A model generated the notes under the pieces. The model was not told the DNA's origin. It saw only the letters and a list, made by a program, of their open reading frames with translations, and did not search any database. From NCBI GenBank assembly GCA_013398055.1, contig VZRS01005636.1, positions 663,754 through 727,753 of the forward strand: 64,000 nt of DNA, given 5' to 3'. The position numbers and the translations under genes were made by a program. Positions 26,001 to 38,110 of this stretch are shown piece after piece (position 1 is the first letter of the stretch; each line of letters starts with the position of its first letter). The DNA is from Ifrita kowaldi (taxonomy: Eukaryota > Chordata > Aves > Passeriformes > Cinclosomatidae).

Positions 26001-29000
26001 CTCATTTGCATTATCTTGATCTCCCTGTGCAGTTGAAAACTCCAAGCCATGTGTTAATTTCAGCTTGGAGGGATAAATATATTTACAGTGGAGAAAGAAC
26101 CAGTCAATTTTTTCAGTCCTATTTTAAGCAGAGATTTCTGTGGCTCCTTGGAAGGCTTGTTAAAACCTCCTCAGAACCAGAATTTTATTTGCCTGAAATC
26201 TGTAGCTTCAAGGGAATAAGTTCAGCCCCAAGCTTTGTTTCACGGTATGTATTTGATTATTTGCAGGTACTTTGATGCTATTTATGTGCTCAGCCTGCAC
26301 TGCACTGTCTTCAGCAGCTCACAAATGATGTGTGATGCTCCCTGCTTAAATAAAATCCACATTTAGAGAGGTTTGTGTGCACTTTACAATGTATATCCCA
26401 AGGCAAGTCCCTTAAGTAGATCTGTCTTCTAAGAGAGACAATTTGAGAGAGGCACAGATGTTTGGGGGATGATATATTTCTTTCTTTCCCTATGGCCCTT
26501 ATAAAAAGGACAAGAAGATAGACTTATTAAAAGTGAGCTAATGACATGATGTAGGGAGTCTCTGGTTCACTGACTGTTATTACAGCTGTGCCCCATTACG
26601 TACTGAATACCTAGGACATGCTTGTTTCTCTGAATGACATTTATCTTTTGAGTTTCAAACATTCCTAGCATAAATAAAGATTTTACGCTCTTCAAATGTG
26701 TTTTACAGTTCAGCCCAGAGGCTATTCAAGGATCGTTTTAACTCAATAAAACTCCTTTAGGGATATAAAAGGGAAGTGTTTTAACAATGTCACTCCATGC
26801 ATAGCCTGTTATTAGCTAGAGATGTTCTGCCTGCAAAGGCTTTGATCCCTTTTCCCCTGAACGTCAAGGAAGCTCTGCCAAGGCTTCAAAGTGTGTGACA
26901 CACATTGGGCTCCTCAGTGCTGCACAGTCCTCATGTGAACGCTCCTGACCTGGCAGAAAGTTCGCAGGTGAAGTTTGTGGCTCAGAGAGTTTTTCAAAGG
27001 TTTTAGTTGGCTTTTCCACACATCACGATGAAGTTTTATTCAGCAGTTGGTGGATAATGGTTTTCTTTCCTTGCTTCTGTTAGTCTTTCTCATTTAATAT
27101 CTTGGTTTGGTAAAAGAGTAAAAATAAAGAAATGTAGGTGAACATTAGTCCTCCATTAAATAATAAACCTTAGACTTCTGTCTCTCTCCGTTACCTGTGC
27201 TGGCATTCTCAGTGATCACTGAGAGAAATTGTGTTCCTCTTGACTGTAAACAGATCTATCAATTTGCTTTTTGAACAATTCCCTCTAGGCAATTTGCAGG
27301 CTGGGGACAGATGGGGAAAAAAATGTTTCTTTGTGTTTGGGGACTATTCCTGCAATGGGAATTGTGAACATAATAAGTGTCAGCTTCTACAGCAAAAAGA
27401 GTCTTCTTTCTAGCATTCCTTTTAGTAACCTATGCCTCTATGTATATTAAAAAAAAAATGTTTTAAATAAAAAAAAAAATTAACTCATCCCCAAATCCAA
27501 AAGCATGTGAAAGATGTCAGCACCTTTCAAGTCCTGTCTGTTAGAGGTTCTTCTTTCCTGGTTAACCTTCACAAAAGCAATTGTTCCAAATGATAGGACA
27601 AGAAGTTTGAGAAATGTTGTTTCTTTTCATAGTGTGTTCTGACCAGGTAGAAAAGACTTACTGACAGACCAGTTCAGGAGCTCTTGGTGATTGCTTAAAA
27701 GGAGAGGAATGTTTTGTTTCATAAATTACTTATTTGAGGGCAATTGTCTTCTCCAGTTTTAGATAATGGCATTTTCAGTGGTAGTTCTTGAGTATATTCT
27801 TACCTTATGAATGGGATTTCTCTGGTTGAGGAAATAATCAAATTACCACAGAAAGAGAAAGCCTGAACATTGATGTTGTGAGCATGATGAATAAATTGTT
27901 CTTTCTAAAAACTTCACACCAGGAAACGTGAGGCTCTAACATCCTCTAAGGTAATGTAACAAAGGGGTAGGGAAAGCAAAGAAAAACAGTTTATTTAAAC
28001 TGATACGGTCTCAACACATTCAGTGAAAAATATGAACTATTGCAAAGCTCCCACCATCACCACCTCAGCAGAGAGCAGAAAGAATAACATTTGTGTTGTG
28101 AGTACCTTTGGGATGAATCCTTATGAAAGCACATCCAGCATTTGTCTCCTCTCTGAATCAACAGCTGGGAATGCCACGGCACCATAATTTCCAGTTTCTG
28201 AAGTGAGTGCCTTGTGCAGCCTGATCCTTCCCAAATGGACGTGGCATTTCCATGACTTATTGTACATGTGTTAAACACATGAGCAAATCAAACGTTTTGT
28301 TTGCTCTGGGGAAGGCATTTGCTATCTCTTTTAATAAAAAAGAGGGAGAAGCAAGAACATGATTGTGCTACACTTAATGACGTTTTCTTTTAATTTAGAA
28401 TTTATTTGTAAAAGTGAGAAATGATCTCTGATAATCACTTGTCCAGTGACAGCTGCTGCCCAGAAGGTTGCCTTTCTCTGCACTTGAGAGGGAAATCAAG
28501 CAGCTGCCTTTTGGTGTAATTCCTGCTGAAGCTGCTTGTTTCCCCCTTTCCAGTTCCCTGCAGTCTTTCTTCCACAGCACCTGTGAAATGCCTGCAGCCA
28601 CTCTGGAGTCTGTAACCACAGGCTGGAGCCTTTTACGGATGCATTTGGGTACTTTTGCCATAATGCAGGCAGTCATCCTTTAGAACAGCCATGAACAAAC
28701 CAATTTTTCATTTTTTTTTTGTTTCTGGAAGAAATGTACCCAGCTTTGTTTCATCCAAAGGCAGCCTGCTTGTATTTGCCTTTGAAGTTTTGTCCTATTT
28801 CTTTCCTTCCACATTTTGACGTGTGTAAATGTGATCTTGATAGCCCTTCTCCCAGAAACTGTGAGCCTTTTCACCCCCTTCCTTATGATTAGGTCCTACT
28901 AGGATCCAGCCTGGGGCTGGTGTGGGATGAGTGGACTCCCTGATGCCTCATTCCTCGTGACAGGGAAGGCACGTCACCTTCAGGCTGATGGTCACCCAGT

Positions 29001-29825
29001 GATGTTACAGAATCAGGTGACATTTTACAGCCCAGGTCATAAAAATAGATTGAGCCTGCTCCAGCTCAAGGAAAAGGTGCAGGAGGACAAACACAGGCGC
29101 TGTGCTGGTTTAACTACGTGTCCTGGAGATTAAAGGGCAAAGGACTGTGCCTGCACGTGCCTTGAAGTGGTGGGGAATTGTATCTGGAGGAGCAGCGTGT
29201 GGGATTTAGCAGGTTTCCAAAGCGTTGTTAAAGTGGGACTGTTCCCTCCTCCTGCTGCCTCCTTGGAGGCACCTGGGGACCTTCTTGGAATGTGCCTGTG
29301 GGATGGAGCTTGCTTGCTTCAGCACATCACTGCTCTTAACAGAGAAAGTGAATAGGAGTGCAGCCACAGGAGGTTTAAAACAGGGCAGGTCCTGCTTTCT
29401 GTGGGCAGGCTTCTGTCATAAACCTCTTTACACTGATCCACAGAATAGGTGCTGGAAATGTTAAAGAATCCAAGTACAAGCAGAGCTGTTCATGTTACTG
29501 TGAGCATGTCACGGAGGTGTGACATCATTATACCGATTTGCATTATACCGATACTTGGGACTCTGTTAGGAATTGAATGCTGATTGGCAGTGGAATTGAT
29601 GGATAAACCTAAAGTGCTCAAAAACCCCAGATGTTGGGTGGCATGAATCAAAATGTGTGTGTGGAGCATTCATTATGAGCAGTGCCAGAGTTTGCCATGC
29701 ACCAGGGTTGGTTCACTCGTGTCCTGACACTGTGGGTGTGGCTCCAGTGTCCCAGAGGAACTGCCTCCAAGTGAGAGATCAGTTTGTTCCTTCAAACACT
29801 GGCATTTCTACTTTGGATTGTCTGA

Positions 29826-29884
29826 TAGTTTTGTGGTTTGGATGCTGGTCCTCCAAGACTGACAGATTTAGGTTTGAGTCCCAG
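29826..29884 (+). repeat. Possible tRNA-derived SINE relic
   Basis: A degenerate A-box-like stretch begins at 29826, and a B-box-like GGTTTGAGTCC lies at 29871-29881, differing by one base from the RNA polymerase III B-box consensus. Spacing and the intervening sequence recall the tRNA-derived head of old MIR/CORE-type SINEs. The cloverleaf is not intact and no clear SINE body follows, so this is a weak call. Chance resemblance is possible. Confidence 0.3.
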
Positions 29885-32800
29885 TGGATCCTACTGTCAG
29901 AGAATGCAGGTTTAATTTTCAGGTTGTGATCTTTATTTACTGCTCTTGTTCCACATTACCTCCTCGGGGCATCATAGACATTAAAGAAAATTTATAGGTT
30001 ATATCAGATTACAGTATTATGATTAGATAATAACAGCATCAGTTTTCTAAAGAAAGGAAAAGGAACAAGCCTTCCATTTGTTCAGCAGGGCAGAAGTTGA
30101 AAATTGAGTAATACAGTCAATTCTGCTTGGTCACCATCTTTCAGCATAGTTTGGAACATCCTAGGCAAAGCATATTTTACTCTCGTTTGCAAGCAAAAGC
30201 TGGAAGTGAGCTGTGAGTCATTTTTGAATTAAATCCTTTCCTAAAATTTAATTTGTGATCTCGAGACCTAAGCCAGAAACAATAGGACTCTAAATGTTTC
30301 AGCAGTTGTACACACGTGCCTTCCCAGAGTTAATACTGAGTTCTCCCTGTGACAGGACAGGGAATTTTCTTCCAGTGCACTTATACATCTGTAAGCCAGT
30401 CACATGTGAAAACAATAACCAAGGAATCAGGAAAAAGTCAATAAGGAAATTTATATATAGCTGCTATTAAACTGGAGGAAAACAAATCATCTGTTGGGGT
30501 CAGTTTCAGTGGGAAATCAATTTGAGCAGTGTTTTACTGTCGTCTCTGCAGATCCTTCATGTTATTTGCTTGCACCTTTAATAGTCATGACTGAGGAGGT
30601 TTTTACACTTGAGCCTAAGCTCCCTGAATCATTGTGTTTGTTACCTTTTCAACATCCACATTCCCAGTTGTCACAAATGCTACCTAACAACACCGGCTGC
30701 TCAAAGTACATTTCCCCTCTTAACTCCAGGGAATTTGCAAGGCCCCTATTAAGTGCTTAAAGCAGTTAGGCTGCAGTGCCAGACAAATTCTAACCATGTG
30801 ATGTGTAAAAATGCCTCTCTGTGCATTGCATGGGACTCCTGAGGCTAAAACTCTTTGTATATATGTCCATACGAGCCTAAAGTTAATCATAAAAACCCAG
30901 CTCTTATTCAAGTGAAGAAGTGACTACTAATACATTAATCAAAATATCGATGAAAATGGAAATACATAGACGCTTACAAGACATGGGATTAATTAAAAAA
31001 TCACTGAAACAGCATTAATAGATCTTCTTAGTCTAAAAAAGTACTGTCCTTAAGGTTTACCTTTACATGCATGTTTTCTAAATGATAAACTGATTTAACC
31101 TTTGCATTGCTAATGATACTTTAATACAGTTTTTAAAACTCCAACTAATCCTAAAAAGCTTCATAGTGGTCTCATTATTTGCTAACCCAGAGTGCAAACT
31201 TTGTTTTGTCAGTGGGAGCTGCAGATTTAAGGCAGAAATTTAGTTTTTAATTTTCAATTTAAGATAGAAAAATCATGGAAATTCTGTTTAAAATGGCTGT
31301 TCTAAATATTATGTAGTGCTCTTCCTTTTTGTAGCCTGATTTTGAATTTGGTCTCATCTTATTGTGGTTATTTAGTTCTTTTCAGGAAACTTGGTTCTCT
31401 CTTCCTCATATGGAAGACTAAAGACTATGCATTGCTGAGTATGATGATGCCTTCACTGTTAACTGCCTTTAACTTTGATTTTTCTCTCTGCTGGATTTTC
31501 AGACTCTTCCAGTTAAATAGTAAAATGCAGTAACCGAGCTGCTCTGGTGTTACCAAATGGAAATTAAGGCTGACTTCTGCTTAGACACTATTTAGAACAG
31601 AGTTTATTGAGTTTTACATTGTATTCTGGGGATGTGTACAGACAGAAATTAATTAAATGGTCCAAATGTCAAGTTATTTCTCCCAGCTACAACCCAGGCC
31701 TGGGTTGGGGTCATATTCAGGTTACCTTAACTCTTACTGTGTCTAAAATTCATTGACTGCAGTAGGTTTAAGCATAAACTTGGAAATTATCTCAACAAGA
31801 TATTTTCTTTAATTGGGTTCAAGACTTTGAACACTTTCCAAACCCACCTGTCTGACAGGTATAGCAAAAAAATCCAAAAAGAATGCATTAAAATTTAAAA
31901 CTGTGATAGTCCAGTGTCTCACTGACCAGCAAAGAAAGGTTTTGTGCTGGGAATTTTTTCCATTTTATCTCAGCTTGGTGTGGGATTAAAGGTGGCTGAA
32001 ACATTATGTTCCCCTGATTATTTATCTCCCTGCCCTGTGCAGTGGGATGCTGGCTCTTCCAGACACTCTGGATGTCTCATTTCTGAGCAGCTTTGGGAAC
32101 CCTAGGGATTAGGGAAGGTATATGAATGTTTTATGATGTTATTGATAACTGCAGAGCAGATGTTTTCTAATAAACTGCTGGGAGATAAGTTACTGGTAGC
32201 ATCTGCAGAGATGTGTGCAAATGAGCTCAAAATAATTAATACTGTGTTAGAAGAAAGCTTTTGGGTTTTTTTAAGTGTATCTGTATTGGAGCATGCAAGA
32301 TTGTTTCAGCCTGCCCTGAGAATCTGTTAGAGCAAAATTACCATAATTTATTAGGGGAAAAGCCATTTCTGTTAATCATATATTAATTATTCATAAAATC
32401 AGTATTAATTTTACCTTAATGGGAAGTGTTAACAGCTGGGTACTGGGCTTGACAATCTATTCACATACCAAAAAAAAAAAAATTTAAAAAAAGATAAATA
32501 GCTTGACTTAAAAAGAAGACATAAAAATGACTTAGGAGAGCATAAAAGCAGCAAGTATGGATATATGAGTTCACATGGAGCTGGCTACAGCAGGGAAGTT
32601 CAGCCTGCTAAGCACTTTGTGTTTTGGCTCTGGCTCTGGTTTGTGGAATTCAAGTGGAATTGCTGAAGGATGTTTGTTGCACACAAATCCTGTCTGCTTC
32701 CCCTAAATGCTTTTCACCTCTTCACCAAGCATAGATATGGTGAGACTCAGTAGAATAGACAGACTCTTCCCCATTCTACTTGAAATAAGGAAACCTTACC

Positions 32801-33087
32801 AAAAAAACCCACCTACAGCAGTTGATTTTAGTAATTTAAATACAGGATAAATTCCTCCTGCTGGTGAAACAAAATTTGCAACTTTTTAATCTTTTGTGAA
32901 CCGTGTGAAAATGCTGTTCAGAGGATGTGTTCGGCCTGGAATGAACATGAAAAAGTGGATCCTCCACTCTGTTAAAGGAGGATTTCAATACTTAAATTAT
33001 GACTCGGGACTAGAAGGTATATTTTGCTGGAAGTTTAGCAGGATCAAAACCAGAATGAATTTTCCAAAATTTATTTTAATTAAAACA

Positions 33088-33127
33088 TTTCTTTTTTCTT
33101 TTTTTTTTCTTCTTTTTTTTTTCCCCT
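33088..33127. repeat. Long pyrimidine tract
   Basis: Forty consecutive pyrimidines, mostly T with scattered C, lie in intron 5 about 1.2 kb upstream of exon 6. A PTB-type protein could bind such a tract in the transcript, but nothing here shows that it does. Confidence 0.8.
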
Positions 33128-34336
33128 GGCTATGGAAATTTCTTTTGCACAAATGAAGACCCAAACAGAAAGGGCACCGGCTAAAGCATGCAAATATGTA
33201 ATGCCTGTAAAGTGCAGCTAGTTTTATATGAACAATAAAAGCTTCAGAGGATTCAGCTGATACTAAATTGCTGAGATCAGCTCTAGAGCCTTTTTATTAG
33301 GATAGCAAATGTTGAACTTATAAACACATTTTATTTACGTGTTAAGATAAAAGGCTCTTTATTAGTAAAAGATTTTTCTTGAAATGGCAGTTACAACCTT
33401 CTGTGTGTGATCTGTAAGATATAATCTGATGAATTTTGGCCAAAGCCATGGAAGAAAAGCATTTGGGGTGGGAAGCCAACCCAAAAGAAACAAAACAAAA
33501 CAAAATAATTTTTAAAAAAGTCGCACGGCTTTCAGTGAGTCCAGGAAACCCAGACCTGGTCTTGGAACAGCTTATGGATCTGGGTGGTCTAAAACTGAAC
33601 CAGTGTTCAAGAATCTTAAGTAATTATGATTTTTTATGTGTGTGTTTAACATTGATATTATTTCCAAGTCGTGGGTGGTGGGTGAATCTGTGGCATGCAG
33701 TCAGTTGTCATGCCTAAGCCTGATCAATGCATATTAAAAAATTATGTTATTTTGCAGTTTAGATTTTTCTTTTTTATTCAAATTTCATTTTCAAAGAAAT
33801 GTGGTGGAGAAGTGTGTATGGGAGCAATTTTAATCTGGAGAGTTTACCAAATCATGATGCCAAAGAGGCTGAATTGTGCTGATAGTTATTCCCAGCCGTG
33901 AATACCAGGAGCTCCTTGTACCTAATGCATCCCAGCACCCTTTCAGACTTCCATATCAAAATGTTATCAGAGTTCTGCAGAGTCTGGTAATGATAATACC
34001 TCAGCATTAGAACAAATAGGTAGTGCTGCTATTTTGCTCTGGATTTTCATCCATTGAATATATTTCATTGCTTACACTGTAGTAGCAGATCAAAACCATC
34101 TGCTGCCTTGCCACCAGTTCTCGAGTCGAGGAGAAAATCTCAGCTCATTTTCCATGAGGCCAGGGTGCTCCAAGGCATGAGTAGCACGGCTGCAATCCAG
34201 CTGCTCGCTGTTGATGCAGGGCCAGACCTTTGCTTGGGAGTCGTTTAAATGGGAACCGCGTTCTTTGCCAAGAACTGGAACGGAGATAAACTGGGTTTGT
34301 TTCTCTCCCTCCCCTCCTCCCCCCCCCCCTCTGCAG

Positions 34337-34461
34337 CTCCATCCCCCATCACGGTCATAAGGAAGGACAGGACGTCCAGGAACAGCGTGTCCCTCTCTTG
34401 GCAAGAGCCCGAGCATCCCAACGGGATCATCTTGGACTACGAGGTCAAATACTATGAAAAG
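34337..34461 (+). CDS. EPHA3: EPHA3 exon 6: first half of the second fibronectin III domain
   Basis: This 125-bp exon completes an Ala codon split with exon 5 and ends on a full codon (phase 1-0). It encodes about human residues 435-476, from APSPITVIRKDR to YEVKYYEK. The domain's Trp (SLSWQEPEHPNG) and the strand C motif ILDYEVKYYEK are clear. Together with exon 7 (125 + 163 = 288 bp) it makes one domain unit with symmetrical outer phases. The donor is GTGGGA, the weakest in the window. The acceptor follows a dense C tract. Its third positions are richer in G and C than those of exons 7-12. Confidence 0.97.
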
Positions 34462-36106
34462 GTGGGAAGATCGAAGGGGAGGGGTTTTCCTCAGCAGTAC
34501 TGTGATGGAATCATTGCATCTTGCCTGTGTTAAGGATTCAGAAACACTCAGGTTCATTCAGTCTGCCTCAATGGCACTAAGTGTTGGAACTGCTCAATTT
34601 TTGGTGATGAGAACATCAGAAAGTGCAGAGTGAAATCGTTGTGTTGTCTACCAAATTCGTTCCCAAGCACATCAGAACAAACACAAAGAAATGCAGTCAA
34701 TATGTGATTCCTTTCTTTTCTTATTTTCTTCACTAAAATTTTCTTTCTGTGCTGTTCTATCGTGCTGTCAGTGCTCATACATTTATCTATCAGCACCCGT
34801 GTGCTGGTGCTTCCCTGTGGCACAAGCATCTTTTACATGAAAATTATTTGGAAAGTGTTGGCTGATCTTCTGGGCTGGTTTGCACTACGAAAATTCCCAC
34901 CTTTTATTAATAACTGAATTCTTCATAAATTGTAAGCAAATGACTAGAAATGACAGAAAATCTGCCATTAAATATGTTCTGCTTTTTATTGACATTTTCT
35001 TTTATTTACAACTCTTTATTTATACATCCTATAGAGATCTATATTTAGCAAAAAAAAATCTTTGCAATAGAAGCTTTTTAGGAGGTCTTACTGGTAGAAT
35101 TGAAAAGATCATAAATTGCTGTGGAGATTAAGAAGTGTGGTATTAGCCATTTTTTGATAGATCTATTTGATATATTGCTACTGACTAACAAACATTGAAA
35201 AAAATGCCAGAATTCTGGTTTAATTGGGCATTTCATATCTAATAATCAGGCTTATATTTCATACATACCAGAGAAGATGTAGTGATAATATCCTCCAAGA
35301 AAATGCTGTTAAATTACTCCGTCAGTATTCAGTTAATCTTTAGAATTTTTTTTCTGATGGAGCTTTATAGTGGGACAATGTAGTGTTGATAGTTCATGCC
35401 TGATCTGCTGCTGAAGAAAGGGGATCAGAAGGCTGGATGCTGAAAAGATTTCTCCCACATTTATGTAATCTGATTTTGGGAAGAGTTTTTTGGTGAGCAC
35501 TTGAACCTTCAAAGACGTTGGTGAAAATCTAAACACACCTTGTGCTAGTGATAAAGGGAGAAAAAGAAATCATCCGAAACATTTCAGCTCAGTCTCAGTT
35601 AATGGAGCAGCATCCTGTGGACTTCCATTTTGGTTTTTTTTAATTTCAGTGGGGACAGGATCAGTTTCAGATCCTGAGCTTGAGAAGCAAAGCAGAACCA
35701 GCTCACAGACCAGATTGTTTTGATTTGTACAACCTTGGTACGAAAAGGATGCAGGAATTATTTGCAGTCTCTTACTTCCAAATTTCTTTTAAGGAAAGAG
35801 ACACTTTTATTGGCTTTTAGCAAGGCTTGAAATAGCTGTTTCCATCACAAAGAACCTACACCTGAAAGATGCCAGAACTTCAGCCTGCTTTGCACAGGCC
35901 AGGTGGTTTTCCCAGATGATCAACTTGTGTTTGATTTGACACCTACGTCTGACTGCTCTTGCTGCCACTGGCCCTACCTTTGTTTTCCAAGAGCTGTGAC
36001 AGCTCCAGCTCCGGCCTCTCCAGGTGGAAGCCCTTGCCTGGGGAATTTGTACCACAGGGTAAAGACTGTGGCACACAGGTCTCTCTTGTGCATCATGGGA
36101 TTAGGG

Positions 36107-36654
36107 TGATGTGGTTTAATCCCAGCCAGCAGCTAAACCCCACGCAGCCACTCTCACTCCCATCCTGGTGGGACGAGGAGAGAACTGTCAGAGTAAAAGT
36201 CAAACAATGAGAAAGCTCATTGTTTGAGATAAGACACTTCACCAGCTAAAGCAAAACAAGGAATTCATTCACCATTTCCCATGTTCAGCCATCCCCAGGA
36301 AAGCAGGGCTCCGTCACGTGTAACAGGGACTTGGGAAGACAAATGCCATGGCTCCAAATATCCCCCTCTTCCTTCTTCTTCCCAAGCTTCACATGCTGAG
36401 CATGGTGCCATGTGGGATGGGATGTCCTTGTGCTCAGCTGGAATCGGCCGTCCTGGCTGTGTCACTTCCCAAATCCTTGTTCACCCCCAGCCTCCTCATT
36501 GCTAAGGTGTAAGAGGCCTTGACACTGTTGGCACTGCTCAGCAATAACAAAAATACCTCTGCATTATCAAACCTGGCTGTTTTCAGCGCAATTCCCAGAG
36601 CCACAGCGAGCTGCTCTGAAGAAAATTAATTCTACCCCAGCCAAAAACAGCACA
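36107..36654 (-). mobile_element. Solo LTR of an avian endogenous retrovirus (copy 2)
   Basis: About 548 bp start TG and end CA (GCACA at 36650-36654) in plus-strand reading and match copy 1 at 14221-14680 in several blocks. Minus orientation is inferred from its similarity to copy 1, where the polyadenylation signal lies on the reverse strand. It is more complete at the left end than copy 1. I find no clear target-site duplication: the five flanking bases on each side differ, which suggests age. No gag, pol or env remnant is adjacent, so it is a solo LTR formed by LTR-LTR recombination. The short open frames inside are incidental. A hairpin within it is listed separately. Confidence 0.78.
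36200..36227. repeat. Perfect 12-bp inverted repeat, 4-base loop
   Basis: Arms 36200-36211 and 36216-36227 are exact reverse complements around the loop AAAG. The right arm falls where the LTR family has conserved sequence, while the left arm has no counterpart in copy 1. The hairpin is therefore best read as a local inverted insertion in this copy. Confidence 0.85.
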
Positions 36655-37982
36655 GGTGATCTCTTGGGTTTCACTTGCTCCAAAGGGAGAGATTTTTTTT
36701 TCCCCGCTGTGCACATTCAGTTAATTTTAATTAAATCACCAATAAGTTTTATTTGTGTTGGTTTGGGATGTTGTGATCATCCTTCTACACCGAAATTGGG
36801 GTTTTCTGTTCAAGGAAACTGTCATCCCGTGCTGTTGTGTGCACAGAGCATGCAGCTCCTATTCCCATCGGGTGTATCCACTCTCAGGGAGCAATTGGTT
36901 GTCATAAGACAGCTTTATAAGACAACCCACCTGTCTTAGGAGGCTGATCTTGCACATGTGTTTCTCCCCTTTGAAGTCTGTGATCAAGAGTTCATATGCA
37001 CCAGACAGTTTTCTTAAACCAGGGAGCCAAGTGCTTGACAATGGGAGCCAGACCATTTAGAGCAAACGGCTTTTAAAAAGCCAACCTTCTGGCACCAGCA
37101 CTTTTAATGTGTGTTCTGCAGGCCCTTGGGGAGTCAGTGGCCTATTCCTCAGGGTTTATGAGGGGAAAAAAAAATTAAAAAGCAAATCTGTTGTCAGGAG
37201 ACTTGAATCTATGTCTTTTTAAGCTTTACAAATTATAATAGGTTCAAAACTAATGCTGTGATAAACTTACCTGAGGCCAGAGCAGCTCATGCTGGATTGT
37301 TACACTTCATTCCTCCACCAAACACCTTTGGAAGATGCTGCTTTTCAGTCTGAGATCTCTAAGCACGCTTCCTTCCCTCCTCTTTTAAAACGAGAGATTT
37401 CTTTTCAAACTGGTCCATTCCATTTGCTTTTCTGCTTCAGAAATCGTCTTGGTTGTGCTCATCAGAAAACCCACCACAGTTAAATGGAAATAGACCCTTC
37501 ACAGTTAGCAAATCTGGGTATTTCTCCTGGCAGTCATCTACTTGATTGCTGGTAGATGATTTATGTTGAGCCATCCTTTTTCATCCTGCTTGTTTTCAGC
37601 TGATATGTGTTTTGTGATCCCTTAGAAATTAAAAACCAGAGTATTAATAGAGCAATACAGGTCAGCCCAATTCTGTCATACCTCTTGTTCGTGACATTAT
37701 TTTGCTAAGCTGTTCTTAAGGTATTTAGGATGTTACAAGAGATTTGGAATAAAAAATAGAGTCTCGTGTGTCCAAATTATAATATCTTGTAGTTTTTCTA
37801 AATCATTGTTATCATAAAAATGTGTGGAATATATTAATTTTCTCAAGGGTAGTTAATTAGCCCATTCATTTTTTGTTTTTTTCAGCAGTTATTGCCCTTG
37901 TGTAGCCAAAAGACCAGAGCTTTATATGTGTCTAAAGAAATTAGTAGCTACAGCTTTAGGAAAGTATCTTAACTTTTTGGAA

Positions 37983-38110
37983 TGAATCAGAATGGCTTGG
38001 ATTGGAAAGGACCTAAAGATCATCTAGTTCCAACCCTCTGCTATAGGCAGGGATAATTTCCACTATCCCAGGTTGTCCAAAGCCCCATCCACCCTGGCTT
38101 TGAACACTTC
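37983..38110 (-). mobile_element. CR1 LINE, 3' end fragment
   Basis: The segment matches, from memory, the reverse complement of the 3' end of avian CR1 elements. It contains the blocks GGAAAGGACCTAAAGATCAT, AGTTCCAACCCTCTGC and GTCCAAAGCCCCATCCACCC. The left end, ATGAATCAGAATGG, is the degraded terminal short repeat of CR1, so the element points leftward (minus). It is cut about 128 bp from its 3' end, the usual 5' truncation of CR1 copies. No reverse transcriptase remains. Confidence 0.88.

Larger units (their letters stand above)
23004..34336 (+). other. EPHA3: EPHA3 intron 5
   Basis: An 11.3-kb intron with donor GTGAGT and an acceptor preceded by an unusually C-rich tract (34312-34332) before TGCAG. 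No coding exon is recognised. Contents are an A-rich patch near 27447-27480, a weak tRNA-like fragment at 29826-29884 and a long pyrimidine tract at 33088-33127. The remaining sequence is ordinary AT-rich intron with no family I can name. Open frames of 117-118 codons at 24199-24552 and 24760-25116 show no recognisable domain. Confidence 0.9.

Noticed and set aside
34090..34557. 155-codon open frame on the minus strand
   Set aside because: It is the antisense of exon 6 and its GC-rich flanks, and the Gly/Glu-rich product mirrors the C-rich acceptor tract.
14221..36654. The two LTRs as the ends of one provirus
   Set aside because: They are the same family and orientation but enclose EPHA3 exons 4-6 in order, with no retroviral internal sequence. 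They are independent solo LTRs.
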